This document shows, piece by piece, positions 35,031-43,581 of a DNA stretch of 64,000 nt. The stretch lies in NCBI RefSeq assembly GCF_900000175.1, contig NZ_CWGJ01000011.1, positions 400,271-464,270 on the forward strand, in the 5' to 3' direction. The notes under the pieces were generated by a model. That model was not told the DNA's origin. It did no database searches and saw only the letters and a list, made by a program, of their open reading frames with translations. Within the stretch, counting starts at the first letter, position 1. The number at the start of each line of letters is the position of its first letter. A program made the position numbers and the translations under genes. Origin of the DNA: Estrella lausannensis (GTDB lineage: Bacteria > Chlamydiota > Chlamydiia > Chlamydiales > Criblamydiaceae).

Positions 35031-35230
35031 ATGAAAAAAATCTCGGAGTCCGTCCACTTACCCAGTCCATCAATGATATCTTGGCAAAGCGCTCTGCGTC
35101 TTCCCTTAAGTTTCACACCTTACTTTCACTGGATCTCAAAAAAAACATGCTCCCCAGCTTGATTGAATGTAAAAAGCTGGCAATAAGTTCGTTTCTTCAA
35201 ACGCTGCTGCTATGTCCCGGATGCCCGTAA
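35031..35230 (+). pseudogene. Possible remnant of a small gene, frameshifted in an A7 run
   Basis: From the ATG at 35031 one additional A in the A7 run (35034-35040) would open a frame reading MKKNLGVRPLTQSINDIL and ending LLLCPGCP at 35228-35230. The actual frame from this ATG runs off differently. The peptide looks protein-like but is unrecognised. The surrounding 34868-35798 gap has repeats and no other clear gene. Confidence 0.25.
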
Positions 35231-35455
35231 AGATTTACAAATTACTATGGTCTAAAAAAAAGTCAAGAAAGGGATTGAGAAAAAGAATATTCCCATCAAA
35301 CAAAAATGATAGCAGATCCCTAGAAACTTTAAAGAGAAAAAAAGAGCGACTGCGCTATTTGAAATGTTTGCCTCTTGTCAGGATTAAGGGAAGCGAATAC
35401 ATTGAAGACACTTTCATCAATTAATTAATCAGCTTTTGGAGACTGCCCACAAACT

Positions 35456-35603
35456 CTTACCGAAAGCCTATCAAAATTTGGCATTGCGGCTTTATAGAAA
35501 ACCTTGGGATGGAAGATTGCAGGCCGCCCACGGGTTGATAGCTCTCTTTCTTGGGCAAGAGGTCTCTCATTGCCAAACCCCAATCTTAAGAGACTGTCCG
35601 CAA
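35456..35603. repeat. Decayed full-length palindromic repeat
   Basis: Left end TTACCGAAAGCCTATCAAAA and right end CCCAATCTTAAGAGACTGTC correspond to the family ends; the centre is rearranged. A 21-nt stretch just after it (35603-35623) is repeated exactly at 39864-39884. Confidence 0.55.
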
Positions 35604-35798
35604 ATTGAAATCGTATGATTTGTTCGCTGAATTGGGCTTTAAAGCTCAATTCAGCGGCAAAGCCACTGATGTTAAGTTTTGAAAAGTCTCTAAAACACGT
35701 TCGGTGCCGATTCGGGGCTAACATTTACCAAAGACTACATCCGGTTCGGCACCGAGGCAACTTCCTTTAATAATTAATCTCTAATACAAGAGGATACA

Positions 35799-36518
35799 AT
35801 GAACCAAACCAAAGATTCCAAACCAAAAAAAACCGCTGAAAATTTCCAGTGTAAATTCGAAAACATTGTCGTCAAACCCCTCCAGGAGTTGAGCACATTT
35901 TTTCACCAATTCATCGATAAGCCCAGAGTAATCGGAGCTTTGACTCCCAGTTCACCCTTTCTTGGAAAAGCTATTGCCAGAAGAATGCGCCGCGAAATAA
36001 AAGCCAACAGACGCCTGCTGGAAATCGGCGCTGGCACAGGCGTTGTCACAAAGCTGCTTATTCATGAGCTTAACCCAGGCGATCACCTCGATGTGATCGA
36101 GTGCGTCCCCGATTTGATACCCAAACTGAGAGCTATCATCGACAGCTCAGGAAAGAGCAGCCAGGTAACTCTTCATGAGTTGCTCATTGAAGATTTTCAT
36201 CCCCCCAAAAAATATGACCAGGTCATCTCGGGATTGCCCCTGACCATGTTCCCACCGGAACAGGTTGTTGCCTTCTACAGTAAGCTCGAAAACGAACTGC
36301 TCGAAAAAGAGGGGCTGTTTACCTATTACGAATACCTTGCCCTACCAGAGTTACGCCTTTGCTACTACACGCTTTGCCGCAAGATCAAACCGGATAACTA
36401 CACGCATCTACGAAAAATCCTCAAAACAAAGAACTCCTTCTTGAAAGAGAAGCAAGTCGAATCAGATACAGTGTGGTTCAATATTACGCCTTTAAGAGTC
36501 ATCCACGTAAGGCAGTAA
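35799..36518 (+). CDS. SAM-dependent methyltransferase, phospholipid N-methyltransferase (PmtA)-like
   Basis: 239 residues; the ATG has AGAGG 5 nt upstream. The N-terminus carries the PmtA-like PRVIGALTPSSPFLGKAIAR. SAM-binding motif I is LLEIGAGTGVVTKLL, followed by acidic IECVPDL and the active-region VISGLPLTMFPPEQV. Family members methylate phosphatidylethanolamine or dimethylate rRNA adenines; the SGLP motif and the PSSPFL start favour the lipid enzyme. In an intracellular bacterium this could make phosphatidylcholine-like lipids. The role is inferred from motifs only. Confidence 0.75.
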   Translation: MNQTKDSKPKKTAENFQCKFENIVVKPLQELSTFFHQFIDKPRVIGALTPSSPFLGKAIARRMRREIKANRRLLEIGAGTGVVTKLLIHELNPGDHLDVIECVPDLIPKLRAIIDSSGKSSQVTLHELLIEDFHPPKKYDQVISGLPLTMFPPEQVVAFYSKLENELLEKEGLFTYYEYLALPELRLCYYTLCRKIKPDNYTHLRKILKTKNSFLKEKQVESDTVWFNITPLRVIHVRQ

Positions 36519-36553
36519 AGACTCTCCGCGGCTAAAATGGCGACCCACTCTTG

Positions 36554-36781
36554 CGTGAGTGTAAACCACTACCCTTCACATGGTTATGCACTCACGGCAA
36601 CAGGGGGCCTGCCGCCACATCTCAAAGGTAAAAAGCCGTGAGGTTCTGCTTTCAACCTCACCACGACCGGCTTGACATTAACTGCCATTTAAAGGATGTT
36701 GCACTCTAGCTAAACAGAGTCCCCTATACTTAGGGGGCAGCGAACTATTTTGGTGGCGGAAGGTTTACCCCCTCGACCAAA
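36554..36781 (+). ncRNA. Candidate structured RNA or leader (six consecutive hairpins)
   Basis: The ~300-nt gap before the lipoprotein gene holds six stem-loops in a row: 36554-36596 (CGTGAGTG/CACTCACG plus AACCA/TGGTT), 36597-36613 (GGCA/TGCC), 36633-36673 (AAGCC/GGCTT plus GTGAGGTT/AACCTCAC), 36703-36720 (ACTCT/AGAGT), 36721-36736 (CCCCTA/TAGGGG) and 36749-36781 (TTTGGT/ACCAAA). It matches no RNA family I can name and differs from the palindromic repeat. It may be a small RNA or the 5' leader of the lipoprotein mRNA. The strand is a guess. Confidence 0.4.
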
Positions 36782-36817
36782 TTCAGTGTTACAAAGTGAA
36801 AAGTTCAGGAGTAAAAA

Positions 36818-37198
36818 ATGAAAAAGTTAGTATCCACCCTTTCAGCACTCTGCCTGGCCGCCTTTTGCTTCACAGGCTGCAATAAAGAGCATAAAAAAGA
36901 GGAGCCCAAAAAAAATGGTGAAGCGCCAGCTAAAGAAGAAAAAAATATTAGCGACCTGCTAGACAGCGATGAGCTTGCCGAAGATGATACAGCTCCTGTA
37001 CCAGAAGAAGTAATTGAAGAAGAAGTCGATGTCGATGTCATCGAGCCTTCAGACGAAGATGCGAAAGCTCAGGACATGAGCAAAACAAAAGAGGGCGTGA
37101 ACGGGCACAAAAACGAAATCAAAGATAAGCTGCAAGACGCGACCAACACAAAAGTCCCCAATTCGGCAGACCACCCGAAGAAAACCTATTCCAACTAA
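36818..37198 (+). CDS. Small acidic lipoprotein
   Basis: 126 residues with a CAGGAG ribosome-binding site. It has a lipoprotein signal peptide: KK at the start, hydrophobic LVSTLSALCLAAFCF and lipobox FTGC, so Cys20 would be lipidated. The mature part is dominated by Glu, Asp and Lys (EEVIEEEVDVDVIEPSDEDA) and is likely disordered; no domain is recognised. It is probably anchored to the inner or outer membrane facing the periplasm. It is preceded by a heavily structured leader region. Confidence 0.75.
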   Translation: MKKLVSTLSALCLAAFCFTGCNKEHKKEEPKKNGEAPAKEEKNISDLLDSDELAEDDTAPVPEEVIEEEVDVDVIEPSDEDAKAQDMSKTKEGVNGHKNEIKDKLQDATNTKVPNSADHPKKTYSN

Positions 37199-37213
37199 AC
37201 GCTAATTCTGCGA

Positions 37214-37240
37214 GGACAGGGGTAGTTCAAACTCCTGTCC
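37214..37240. terminator. Hairpin between convergent lipoprotein gene and rlmN
   Basis: GGACAGG (37214-37220) pairs with CCTGTCC (37234-37240) around a 13-nt loop, placed 16 nt after one stop codon and about 32 nt from the other. Confidence 0.5.
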
Positions 37241-37271
37241 CTCTATCTTACCGAATCTTTAAGACAATTCT

Positions 37272-38372
37272 TTATTGAATGACTTTTAGGGCACGTCTTT
37301 GCCTATGCAGGACCCTCGGGTCCATCTCCAGCTCGTCCTTTCGTTTTGCAGCGAGCTGCCCACAGGCTGCGCTGACGTCAGGACCTCTACTATAACGCAC
37401 AGGAGCGGGAATCGACCTGTCGCTTAAATAGAGCTGGAAGGCGCGGATATTCTCTTTCGAGGATGCCTTATAGGGGCTTCCCGGGAAGGGATTCATAGGA
37501 ATAAGGTTGACCTTGACCTTCAGTCCATGCACAAAACGGACCAGCTTTTTGGCATCTTCGATCGAATCATTCAGAGAATCGATCATGATATACTCAAACG
37601 TGATGCCGTAACGATCGGGAGCCGGGTATTCCAGAAGCGCTTTTTTCAGCTCATCCAGAGGATATCGGCGGTTGATGGGCATCAGCGTGGAGCGTTTAAC
37701 ATCATCCGGCGAGTGCAAAGAAATTGCCAAGCGTACCGGCAGATCAACTCCTAAGCGACGGATTTCCGGCACAAGCCCGGAGGTGGATACTGTCACTCGA
37801 TGCTTGGACAGTGCAAAAAAATCCTTGTGGATCATTATCTGACACGCCTTAACAACCGCCTCATAGTTATCAAGAGGCTCTCCCATGCCCATAAAAACTA
37901 CGTTACTGACGTTCGGCCTGCCCGCTTCGTTTAAAAAGCGATTGGCCAAAATAAGCTGGGAAAGGATTTCACCGCTCGTCAAATTGCGTTTGAACCCCAT
38001 TTTTCCCGTCTGGCAAAAACCGCAGCCCATCTTGCATCCCACTTGCGAACTGATACAGAGGGTTACACGGCCATCTGCCGGCATGATCACCATTTCAAAG
38101 AGCTGTCCATCGCACGTTTTCAGGAGAACCTTTTGACTTGCGTCTGATGAATTCAAGACAGAATCAACCAGAGGCAACTCAAAGGAGAAAGAGGCGGCGA
38201 GCTCATCCCTCAGTTTTAAGGAGAGATTAGTAAAATCGGAGGGATTGACAACGCCTTTGCAGAAGATCCATCGCATAATTTGCGCTGCGGCAAAACGCGG
38301 ATGGCCCCTCTCCATGAGCCAGGCATTCCATTCCTCACTTGATAAATCCAGGGCTGAGAGTTTCGTTTGCAT
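37272..38372 (-). CDS. rlmN: 23S rRNA (adenine-2503-C2)-methyltransferase RlmN
   Basis: 366 residues from the ATG at 38372 (an in-frame TTG lies two codons earlier). It is a radical SAM enzyme: the cluster motif CKMGCGFCQTG holds the three Fe-S cysteines, with GEILSQ and VFMGMGEPLDN downstream. The second catalytic Cys is expected in PDVSAACGQLA near the end. RlmN methylates A2503 of 23S rRNA and A37 of some tRNAs, improving translational fidelity. The family's usual length fits. Confidence 0.95.
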   Translation of the reverse strand: MQTKLSALDLSSEEWNAWLMERGHPRFAAAQIMRWIFCKGVVNPSDFTNLSLKLRDELAASFSFELPLVDSVLNSSDASQKVLLKTCDGQLFEMVIMPADGRVTLCISSQVGCKMGCGFCQTGKMGFKRNLTSGEILSQLILANRFLNEAGRPNVSNVVFMGMGEPLDNYEAVVKACQIMIHKDFFALSKHRVTVSTSGLVPEIRRLGVDLPVRLAISLHSPDDVKRSTLMPINRRYPLDELKKALLEYPAPDRYGITFEYIMIDSLNDSIEDAKKLVRFVHGLKVKVNLIPMNPFPGSPYKASSKENIRAFQLYLSDRSIPAPVRYSRGPDVSAACGQLAAKRKDELEMDPRVLHRQRRALKVIQ

Positions 38373-38440
38373 AATCAAAGGGGTAAATTAGTTTAATTGA
38401 TGGGTTATTTTATCAATTCTTTGCTTTGAAATCAAAGTTT

Positions 38441-39763
38441 TTAATTTACCTGCGCATAGACACGAAATTTTTCCGCCAGGAATAGGGGAACCTCCGCCTT
38501 GATCAAGACATCATTCTCCTCATAATCCTGATGGATAACCCGGCCAAGTCGCATGATTTCACTGACGATCTGATACTCGCTCTGGGGAATCTTGAACTGA
38601 ACTACCTTCCGTAGAGCTTCAATTTCCCGCTGGATAGCCTCTTTAAGTTCTTCAAATCCCACGCGCTGCAGGGCTGAGATTCTCACTGTTTTGGGATAGA
38701 GAAGACGGAGCCTGGAGATCTCCGCATCCCCCTCCAGCTTGTCAATTTTATTAAGGACTGTGATCACAGGCTTGTCCTTCGCTCCCAGCTCTTCCAGTAC
38801 CTGCATCGTGGTCTTGGCCTGTTCTATGGCGTTCGGATGACTGGAATCGACCAGATGAATCAAAATATCTGCCTTGACAGCCTCTTCAAGAGTACTCTTG
38901 AATGCTGCAACAAGCTGGTGAGGAAGCTTGCGGATGAACCCTACCGTGTCTACCAAGAGAAGCTCCTGGTTGTTGTCTAAAACAAATTTGCGGGTTTTGG
39001 TGTCCAAAGTGGCAAAGAGCTTGTCCTCAACAAAGACATTAGCGTCTGTCAAGGCATTCATCAAGGTCGACTTGCCCGCATTGGTGTAGCCGACGATAGC
39101 GAAGACAGGAATCCCCCCCTTCTCTCTCATTTGCCTCTGTACTTGCCGCTGCCCCCTGACCTCTTCGATCTCTTTTTCAAGTCGGTCTATGCGCCTTTTG
39201 ATGATACGGCGGTCGATCTCGATCTGCTTTTCACCCTCGCCTTTGAGATAGCCGCCCCCTCCGGCGCCGCCACCGGCACCCCCGCCGGCCGTCCCTGCCT
39301 GCCGCGAGAGGTGAGTCCAAAGCCTTTTAAGCCTGGGCGCTTGGTATTTCACCTCAGCGAGCTCAACTTGCAACCTCGCTTCTTTTGTCTCCGCTCTTTC
39401 GGCAAAGACACCGATGATCACTTCCGTCCGGTCGATCACATGAACTTTAAGCTCTTTTTCCAGGTTTCTCTGCTGCGCGGGAGAGATTTCGTCGTCGAAG
39501 ACCACGAGGTCGGCGCCGGTGGCCTGGATCTTTTCCTTCAGCTCTTCGAGCTTCCCAGTGCTGATAAATAGAGATGCGCTGACTTTACGGGTGTGGCACG
39601 CCATCCGGTCTAGCGTCTTCAGACCGAGCGTATCGCAAAGAAGTTTCAATTCATTCAAATGCTCAAGACAGGAGTCTTTCTCCCAATGCTCGAAATAAGA
39701 CGAAACTAAAATAACTCCTGTCGTCGACAACTCGTTTTTTTCATAGATATTCTCAAGAGCCAT
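38441..39763 (-). CDS. hflX: Ribosome-associated GTPase HflX
   Basis: 440 residues. An N-terminal HflX domain (about 10-155) with LDRMACHTRKVSA and ATGADLVVFDDEISPAQQRNLE leads to the GTPase: G1 GYTNAGKSTLMNAL, G3 DTVGFIRKLPHQ and G4 NKID. The loop before the GTPase, normally GxGGxGxRGPGE, is expanded into three GGGA/GGGG repeats (GTAGGGAGGGAGGGGYLKGE). HflX splits stalled ribosomes under stress. It is followed by the PhnP-like gene, the same partner as in C. trachomatis CT379-CT380 as I recall. Confidence 0.94.
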   Translation of the reverse strand: MALENIYEKNELSTTGVILVSSYFEHWEKDSCLEHLNELKLLCDTLGLKTLDRMACHTRKVSASLFISTGKLEELKEKIQATGADLVVFDDEISPAQQRNLEKELKVHVIDRTEVIIGVFAERAETKEARLQVELAEVKYQAPRLKRLWTHLSRQAGTAGGGAGGGAGGGGYLKGEGEKQIEIDRRIIKRRIDRLEKEIEEVRGQRQVQRQMREKGGIPVFAIVGYTNAGKSTLMNALTDANVFVEDKLFATLDTKTRKFVLDNNQELLLVDTVGFIRKLPHQLVAAFKSTLEEAVKADILIHLVDSSHPNAIEQAKTTMQVLEELGAKDKPVITVLNKIDKLEGDAEISRLRLLYPKTVRISALQRVGFEELKEAIQREIEALRKVVQFKIPQSEYQIVSEIMRLGRVIHQDYEENDVLIKAEVPLFLAEKFRVYAQVN

Positions 39764-39904
39764 GAGCCTGATCCCATTTAATTAAGTGCGAACAGATCTT
39801 ACCAGATCACCATTTTTAATGCCGAAACAACTTGAAAGGACAAGCTCTTAGAGCTTGTACTAGAATTGAAATCGTATGATTTGTGTTTGAGGGCAACCTT
39901 TTAA

Positions 39905-39931
39905 GGTATACCCAAAGTATCTCAAAAATTG
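39905..39931. repeat. Left-end fragment of the palindromic repeat at a stop codon
   Basis: GGTATACCCAAAGTATCTCAAA matches the repeat's left end. It contains the TGA stop (39922-39924) of the PhnP-like gene. Confidence 0.55.
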
Positions 39932-40704
39932 ATTAAAAGACCGTCATAGGCCATGCGGATATCTTGCGGCAGGTAGGCGTTTGTTTTCTCGTGATCGAGA
40001 TCGTGGGAAATATGCGTCAGATAGGTCTCTTTTGCACCGGCCTTTCTTGCGAAATCAACCGCTTCATCAACACTGAAGTGCAGAGGAGATGGCGTCAGGC
40101 GCAGCGCGCTTAAAACCAACACTCTCACCCCCGCGAGATCCTCGAATATTGTCTCAGGATAGGTTTTGATATCGGAAAGATAAGCGAAATGTCCCATGCG
40201 AAATCCTGTGACTTTGACACCTGCCTGCTCGAACGTCATATAAGAGAGAGGCACCCCCCGGAGCGAGAGGCTTCCCCTCTCTTCCTCGAGCTCCTGCAGC
40301 TGAACTTTCGAGACAAGCCGCGCCTCATCGCCACGGAAGATATAATCAAAGCGCCTTTTCAAGTCATCGGCTGTCTCTTTAGAGAGAACGCATGGCAGGG
40401 GATGCTTCTCTTTCATTGTGTAACAGCGCAGCTCGTCGATGCTGGCGGTGTGGTCGTGATGCAAGTGAGTAATCAAGCAGCCATCAATCTGATGGATCCG
40501 ATGGGATAGCGCCTGCTGGCGAAAATCAGGCCCGCAATCAATAAGCAGCCTCTTGTCGTCAACCTCCAAAAGACCCGACGAGCGGAGGCGCTTGTTTTTC
40601 ACACTCTCCGATAAACAAACCGGGCAAGAGCAGCCCACAACGGGCACTCCCATAGAGCCGCCGGTTCCAAGAAAGAGAAAACGCCCATGCATTTTTTGCC
40701 CCAT
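39922..40704 (-). CDS. Metallo-beta-lactamase-fold hydrolase, PhnP-like
   Basis: 260 residues from the ATG at 40704, which lies 1 nt after the stop of the upstream gene (TAA-G-ATG); an ATG four codons later with GGGG before it is also possible. The metal motif THLHHDHTASIDEL gives the HxHxDH set, and further ligands are in LIDCGPDF, GHFAYLSD and LTHISHDLDH. The CSCPVC pair near the N-terminus may bind a structural zinc, as in PhnP. The family hydrolyses cyclic phosphodiesters. Adjacent to hflX as in Chlamydia. The stop codon lies in a repeat fragment. Confidence 0.85.
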   Translation of the reverse strand: MGQKMHGRFLFLGTGGSMGVPVVGCSCPVCLSESVKNKRLRSSGLLEVDDKRLLIDCGPDFRQQALSHRIHQIDGCLITHLHHDHTASIDELRCYTMKEKHPLPCVLSKETADDLKRRFDYIFRGDEARLVSKVQLQELEEERGSLSLRGVPLSYMTFEQAGVKVTGFRMGHFAYLSDIKTYPETIFEDLAGVRVLVLSALRLTPSPLHFSVDEAVDFARKAGAKETYLTHISHDLDHEKTNAYLPQDIRMAYDGLLINF

Positions 40705-40705
40705 C

Positions 40706-41278
40706 TTAAGGTATGAACAAGGAACGGATTTTACCGGAAATGCCCTCATGGAAAAAGTAGGCCCACGGATTTTCTGCGCTTCCGATTAACTCCACACGAT
40801 AGGTGCTGCCATCCTTTCCTACTTCAATCTTTTGCAGCAACCGGGCCGAAGGCTCCCCTTTTATCTCCTTTTCTTGCCTGACGTAAATCGCGATCGACGC
40901 TGTGATCTCATCAAAAAGAGCGCTGTCAACCCTCTTGTCATCGACACTCTCATCGGAACTTGTCAAAAGATAGAACGACTCGTACTCATCCATCCCAATT
41001 ATTTTTACGGCAGACTTTGCTCTCCCCTCTTGGTGGAAGGTGTATTCGATCCTGTCGAAAACATATTTGAAGGGAGTCTCAATGCGTGAGTCCCTAAAAT
41101 TCAAACTTTCCAAGGCCTCTGGCGAAAGAACCGTATTCTTTCCGACATAGCTTCCTGTGGGCCCAAAAGTCATGATCAGAAACAGGGCTATTCCCACTGC
41201 GGTCAAAAATGAGAGCATGAGCAAAATAATCAATCCTCGGACTTCACTTTTTAGAGGTGCGTTCTGCCTTAAGTCCAT
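40706..41278 (-). CDS. Hypothetical membrane-anchored protein
   Basis: 190 residues. It has one N-terminal span (about 15-38, LIILLMLSFLTAVGIALFLIM) and then a ~150-residue domain with alternating strands (IETPFKYVFDRIEYTF, YESFYLLTSSDES, STYRVELIGSAENPW), presumably periplasmic. The family is not recognised. It is directly upstream of, and probably translationally coupled to, the PhnP-like gene, so an envelope role linked to that enzyme is possible but unproven. Confidence 0.65.
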   Translation of the reverse strand: MDLRQNAPLKSEVRGLIILLMLSFLTAVGIALFLIMTFGPTGSYVGKNTVLSPEALESLNFRDSRIETPFKYVFDRIEYTFHQEGRAKSAVKIIGMDEYESFYLLTSSDESVDDKRVDSALFDEITASIAIYVRQEKEIKGEPSARLLQKIEVGKDGSTYRVELIGSAENPWAYFFHEGISGKIRSLFIP

Positions 41279-41365
41279 ATATACTGTTTCTCCAGGGATT
41301 TGAAATCGCTCTGTATATACACTATAATCTTTTTAGTTTTTAGAGAATTGATTGGTTGGAAGGAC

Positions 41366-42358
41366 ATGAAAATCGCAATCGCCGGTGCAGGGTTCGCCGG
41401 TTTATCCGTGGCTTGGCACCTTGCCTTCCATGCGACAAAACACCATCAGATCACCGTATTTGATCCCCACTCTTTCCCAGGGGGAGCATCATCGACTGCT
41501 GCCGGCCTCGTCCACCCCTTCAGCGGCAAACGGGGCAATCTGGCCAAATGGGGCGAAGAGGCCTTTCAAGCAGCCCTCAACTTGTTTGAAGAGGCTAAAA
41601 AGTACCAAAGCCAAGATTTCGTCTTGCACCGCGGAATGCTTAGGCTTGCTATGACGAAAGAGCAGGAGTTGGATTACAAAAACTCGGCATTAACACACTC
41701 TCACCTCCGCTGGTTTGAAAAGGAAGAGTGCCGCCAACACTTCCCCCTCTTATCTCCCCTTCCCGGGCTCTTCGTGGAAAAGGCCCTGGCGATTGACCCA
41801 CAGCTTTACCTTGAGGCGTTGAAGCTAGGGCTTAAGGCAAAAAGAGTATCATTTGTCGACAAAAGCATCAGCGACAAAGAGGATCTACACTCCTTTGATG
41901 CGGCTGTGATCGCTTGCGGCTACAAAACTTGCGAGCTAACCCACGGATTTGATATCCCGTTTCGCTTTCTGAAAGGCCAAGGCTTTGAATTTGCGCTACC
42001 GAATGGTGTTTTGCCGTTTAAGTATGCGATCAACGGCGACCTCTATGCTGTGATGCTCAGGGATCAGAAACGGCTCTTTGTAGGTGCGACATTCGAAAGG
42101 GGAAATGCAGATCCTGCCGCCGATCTTGAAGTCGCCAAGGAGAAGATCTATCCAAAACTGAAAGCCATGATACCGTCTCTTGCCGAGCAAGAACCTCTGG
42201 CAATTAGGTCGCATGTGAGGCTCACCACAGCCTCTCATATGCCCTATGTCCATCGCCTTGAGAAAAACACCTGGGTCTTTTCCGGGCTTGGCTCAAAAGG
42301 GCTTCTCTATCACGCATTTCTTGGCAAGCGCCTCGCCGGGGAGATCGATTCTTTATAG
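41366..42358 (+). CDS. FAD-dependent oxidoreductase of the DAO family
   Basis: 330 residues from the ATG at 41366, which has GGAAGGA upstream; the frame opens earlier at 41300 but without support. An N-terminal dinucleotide fold MKIAIAGAGFAGLSVAWHLA is followed by SSTAAGLVHPFSGKRG, typical of D-amino-acid-dehydrogenase and MnmC C-terminal-like oxidases. The C-terminal SGLGSKGLLYHAFLG fits the second FAD contact. It probably oxidises a secondary or D-amine. In Chlamydia the comparable gene CT375 lies near mdh; here it is about 2.5 kb from mdh. Confidence 0.8.
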   Translation: MKIAIAGAGFAGLSVAWHLAFHATKHHQITVFDPHSFPGGASSTAAGLVHPFSGKRGNLAKWGEEAFQAALNLFEEAKKYQSQDFVLHRGMLRLAMTKEQELDYKNSALTHSHLRWFEKEECRQHFPLLSPLPGLFVEKALAIDPQLYLEALKLGLKAKRVSFVDKSISDKEDLHSFDAAVIACGYKTCELTHGFDIPFRFLKGQGFEFALPNGVLPFKYAINGDLYAVMLRDQKRLFVGATFERGNADPAADLEVAKEKIYPKLKAMIPSLAEQEPLAIRSHVRLTTASHMPYVHRLEKNTWVFSGLGSKGLLYHAFLGKRLAGEIDSL

Positions 42359-42396
42359 GCAGGGAAAATGAGCCGCGCATTCCGCGGCTTCAGAAG

Positions 42397-43221
42397 CTAT
42401 TTAGGTGAGAATGCGCGCTTCATCAACACATGAGACTCTGCGGCAAAATTGAAGAAAAAGATGATCGCAGGCGAGAGGACAAACACGAACGGAATCATCA
42501 TAAAGAACCATCGGGTCATTGTATAGAGCGTGCTATCAAAGCCTAGGTCGGTCATGGACCCTGAAAGATAAGCTGCAAGCACCAGGAGAATCGATACAAA
42601 AGCGACTGGCAAGACACCAACGATGATCGCGACGAGGTTGGCAAAAGGGTCGTTTTTAAAACGCTTATTCAACCACTGGGAAAGTTGAAGACCGTTTAAC
42701 CCCTTAAGAGCGATTGCAGGTGAGACAAAAAAGAGAAATGCCAGCATGCCGACGCAAAGCAGGAGCGACGCGAAATTCAAAAGGAAAGGGCCGAATGAGA
42801 GGATGGAGGAAAAAATAGCTCCGATGATTGGAATTTGCGTCAGCATGACGAAAATTCCGAGCACCATCCACATCACCAGATAAAGCAAAATGATAGGGAT
42901 CGTGAAGTAGGATGCCCCTAATATGACTTCCCAGGATTTAGAAAATATTTTCCGATATTTTACCTCTTTGCCCTTCACCTCATCGTGGTAGATACGGATC
43001 AGCATTACCCCCAATGAGAGTAAAACGCCGCCTGTGAGGAACATGGGGAGAAATGTCAGGCTCAAAAGCAGCCATCCCCCTACGTTCACGGCCAGTCCTC
43101 TAAAAAACACGACCAGGACACCGCAAAGCGCCAGCACCCAAAAGACAAACAGCATCTTTTTTAGCGAAAAGGATCCGTAAAAAGCGCGGTTAAATATGAA
43201 ACTGAGATCTTCTGCTGTCAT
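42397..43221 (-). CDS. Hypothetical polytopic membrane protein
   Basis: 274 residues with about five or six membrane segments (MLFVFWVLALCGVLVVFF, GGWLLLSLTFLPMFLTGGVL, FTIPIILLYLVMWMVLGIF, LLLCVGMLAFLFFVSPA, LVAIIVGVLPVAFVSILLVL, FFMMIPFVFVLSPAIIFFF). It has a charged loop (YHDEVKGKEVKYRKIFSKSW) typical of DUF975/glycerophosphoryl-diester-phosphodiesterase membrane-like proteins, but the family is not certain. Codon use resembles the neighbours. Confidence 0.65.
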   Translation of the reverse strand: MTAEDLSFIFNRAFYGSFSLKKMLFVFWVLALCGVLVVFFRGLAVNVGGWLLLSLTFLPMFLTGGVLLSLGVMLIRIYHDEVKGKEVKYRKIFSKSWEVILGASYFTIPIILLYLVMWMVLGIFVMLTQIPIIGAIFSSILSFGPFLLNFASLLLCVGMLAFLFFVSPAIALKGLNGLQLSQWLNKRFKNDPFANLVAIIVGVLPVAFVSILLVLAAYLSGSMTDLGFDSTLYTMTRWFFMMIPFVFVLSPAIIFFFNFAAESHVLMKRAFSPK

Positions 43222-43230
43222 AATTCATCC

Positions 43231-43462
43231 TATAGCGAAAAGAATTCAAAATTGGGGATTTTGGCCGAGGGTTTCTCGCTAAAAATCCCAAATTTTGACT
43301 TCACTTCGATGTGTTCCGAAAGTGTCTCAAAAGTTGATTTTTGGCTTTGTGAAAGCTCTCCAAGATTGAACGATCTTAAACACCCGCATCAGGTCGTTTA
43401 CGATCGTTCAAACCGAAAGTCTCTCTTTGCCGGAAAATCCAGGTTTTGAATTCATCCGATAT
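43231..43462. repeat. Two adjacent palindromic repeats, one of a variant type
   Basis: 43231-43311 is a short variant (TATAGCGAAAAGAATTCAAA ... AAATTTTGACTTCACTTCGA). 43313-43462 is a full-length copy (TTCCGAAAGTGTCTCAAAA ... GTTTTGAATTCATCCGATA) with the internal arms GATTGAACGATC / GATCGTTCAA. The GAATTCAAAA of the first and TTTTGAATTC of the last are complementary, so the second may have inserted within or beside an older copy. The remaining 43463-43581 contains a GCTCATT/AATGAGC hairpin. Confidence 0.7.
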
Positions 43463-43581
43463 AAATCGGCGGGGGTAGCCGCTGGCCCTTCGTAGCCGAT
43501 GCTCATTCCGCTTCAGGCAAAATGAGCTTTATCCACTACTTTACTCCTACAAACTCTTGAAGTCAAACGCTCCGCCATCCT

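Noticed and set aside
35212..35424. Basic 70-codon open frame
   Set aside because: AT-rich, no ribosome-binding site, low-complexity Lys/Arg content and no similarity I can recall; likely chance.
36554..36781. tmRNA, RNase P RNA, SRP RNA or a cobalamin riboswitch
   Set aside because: None of their conserved core sequences is present, so only a generic structured-RNA call is kept.
40706..40789. Plus-strand frames opposite the PhnP-like gene
   Set aside because: Shadows of the minus-strand genes; no ribosome-binding site.
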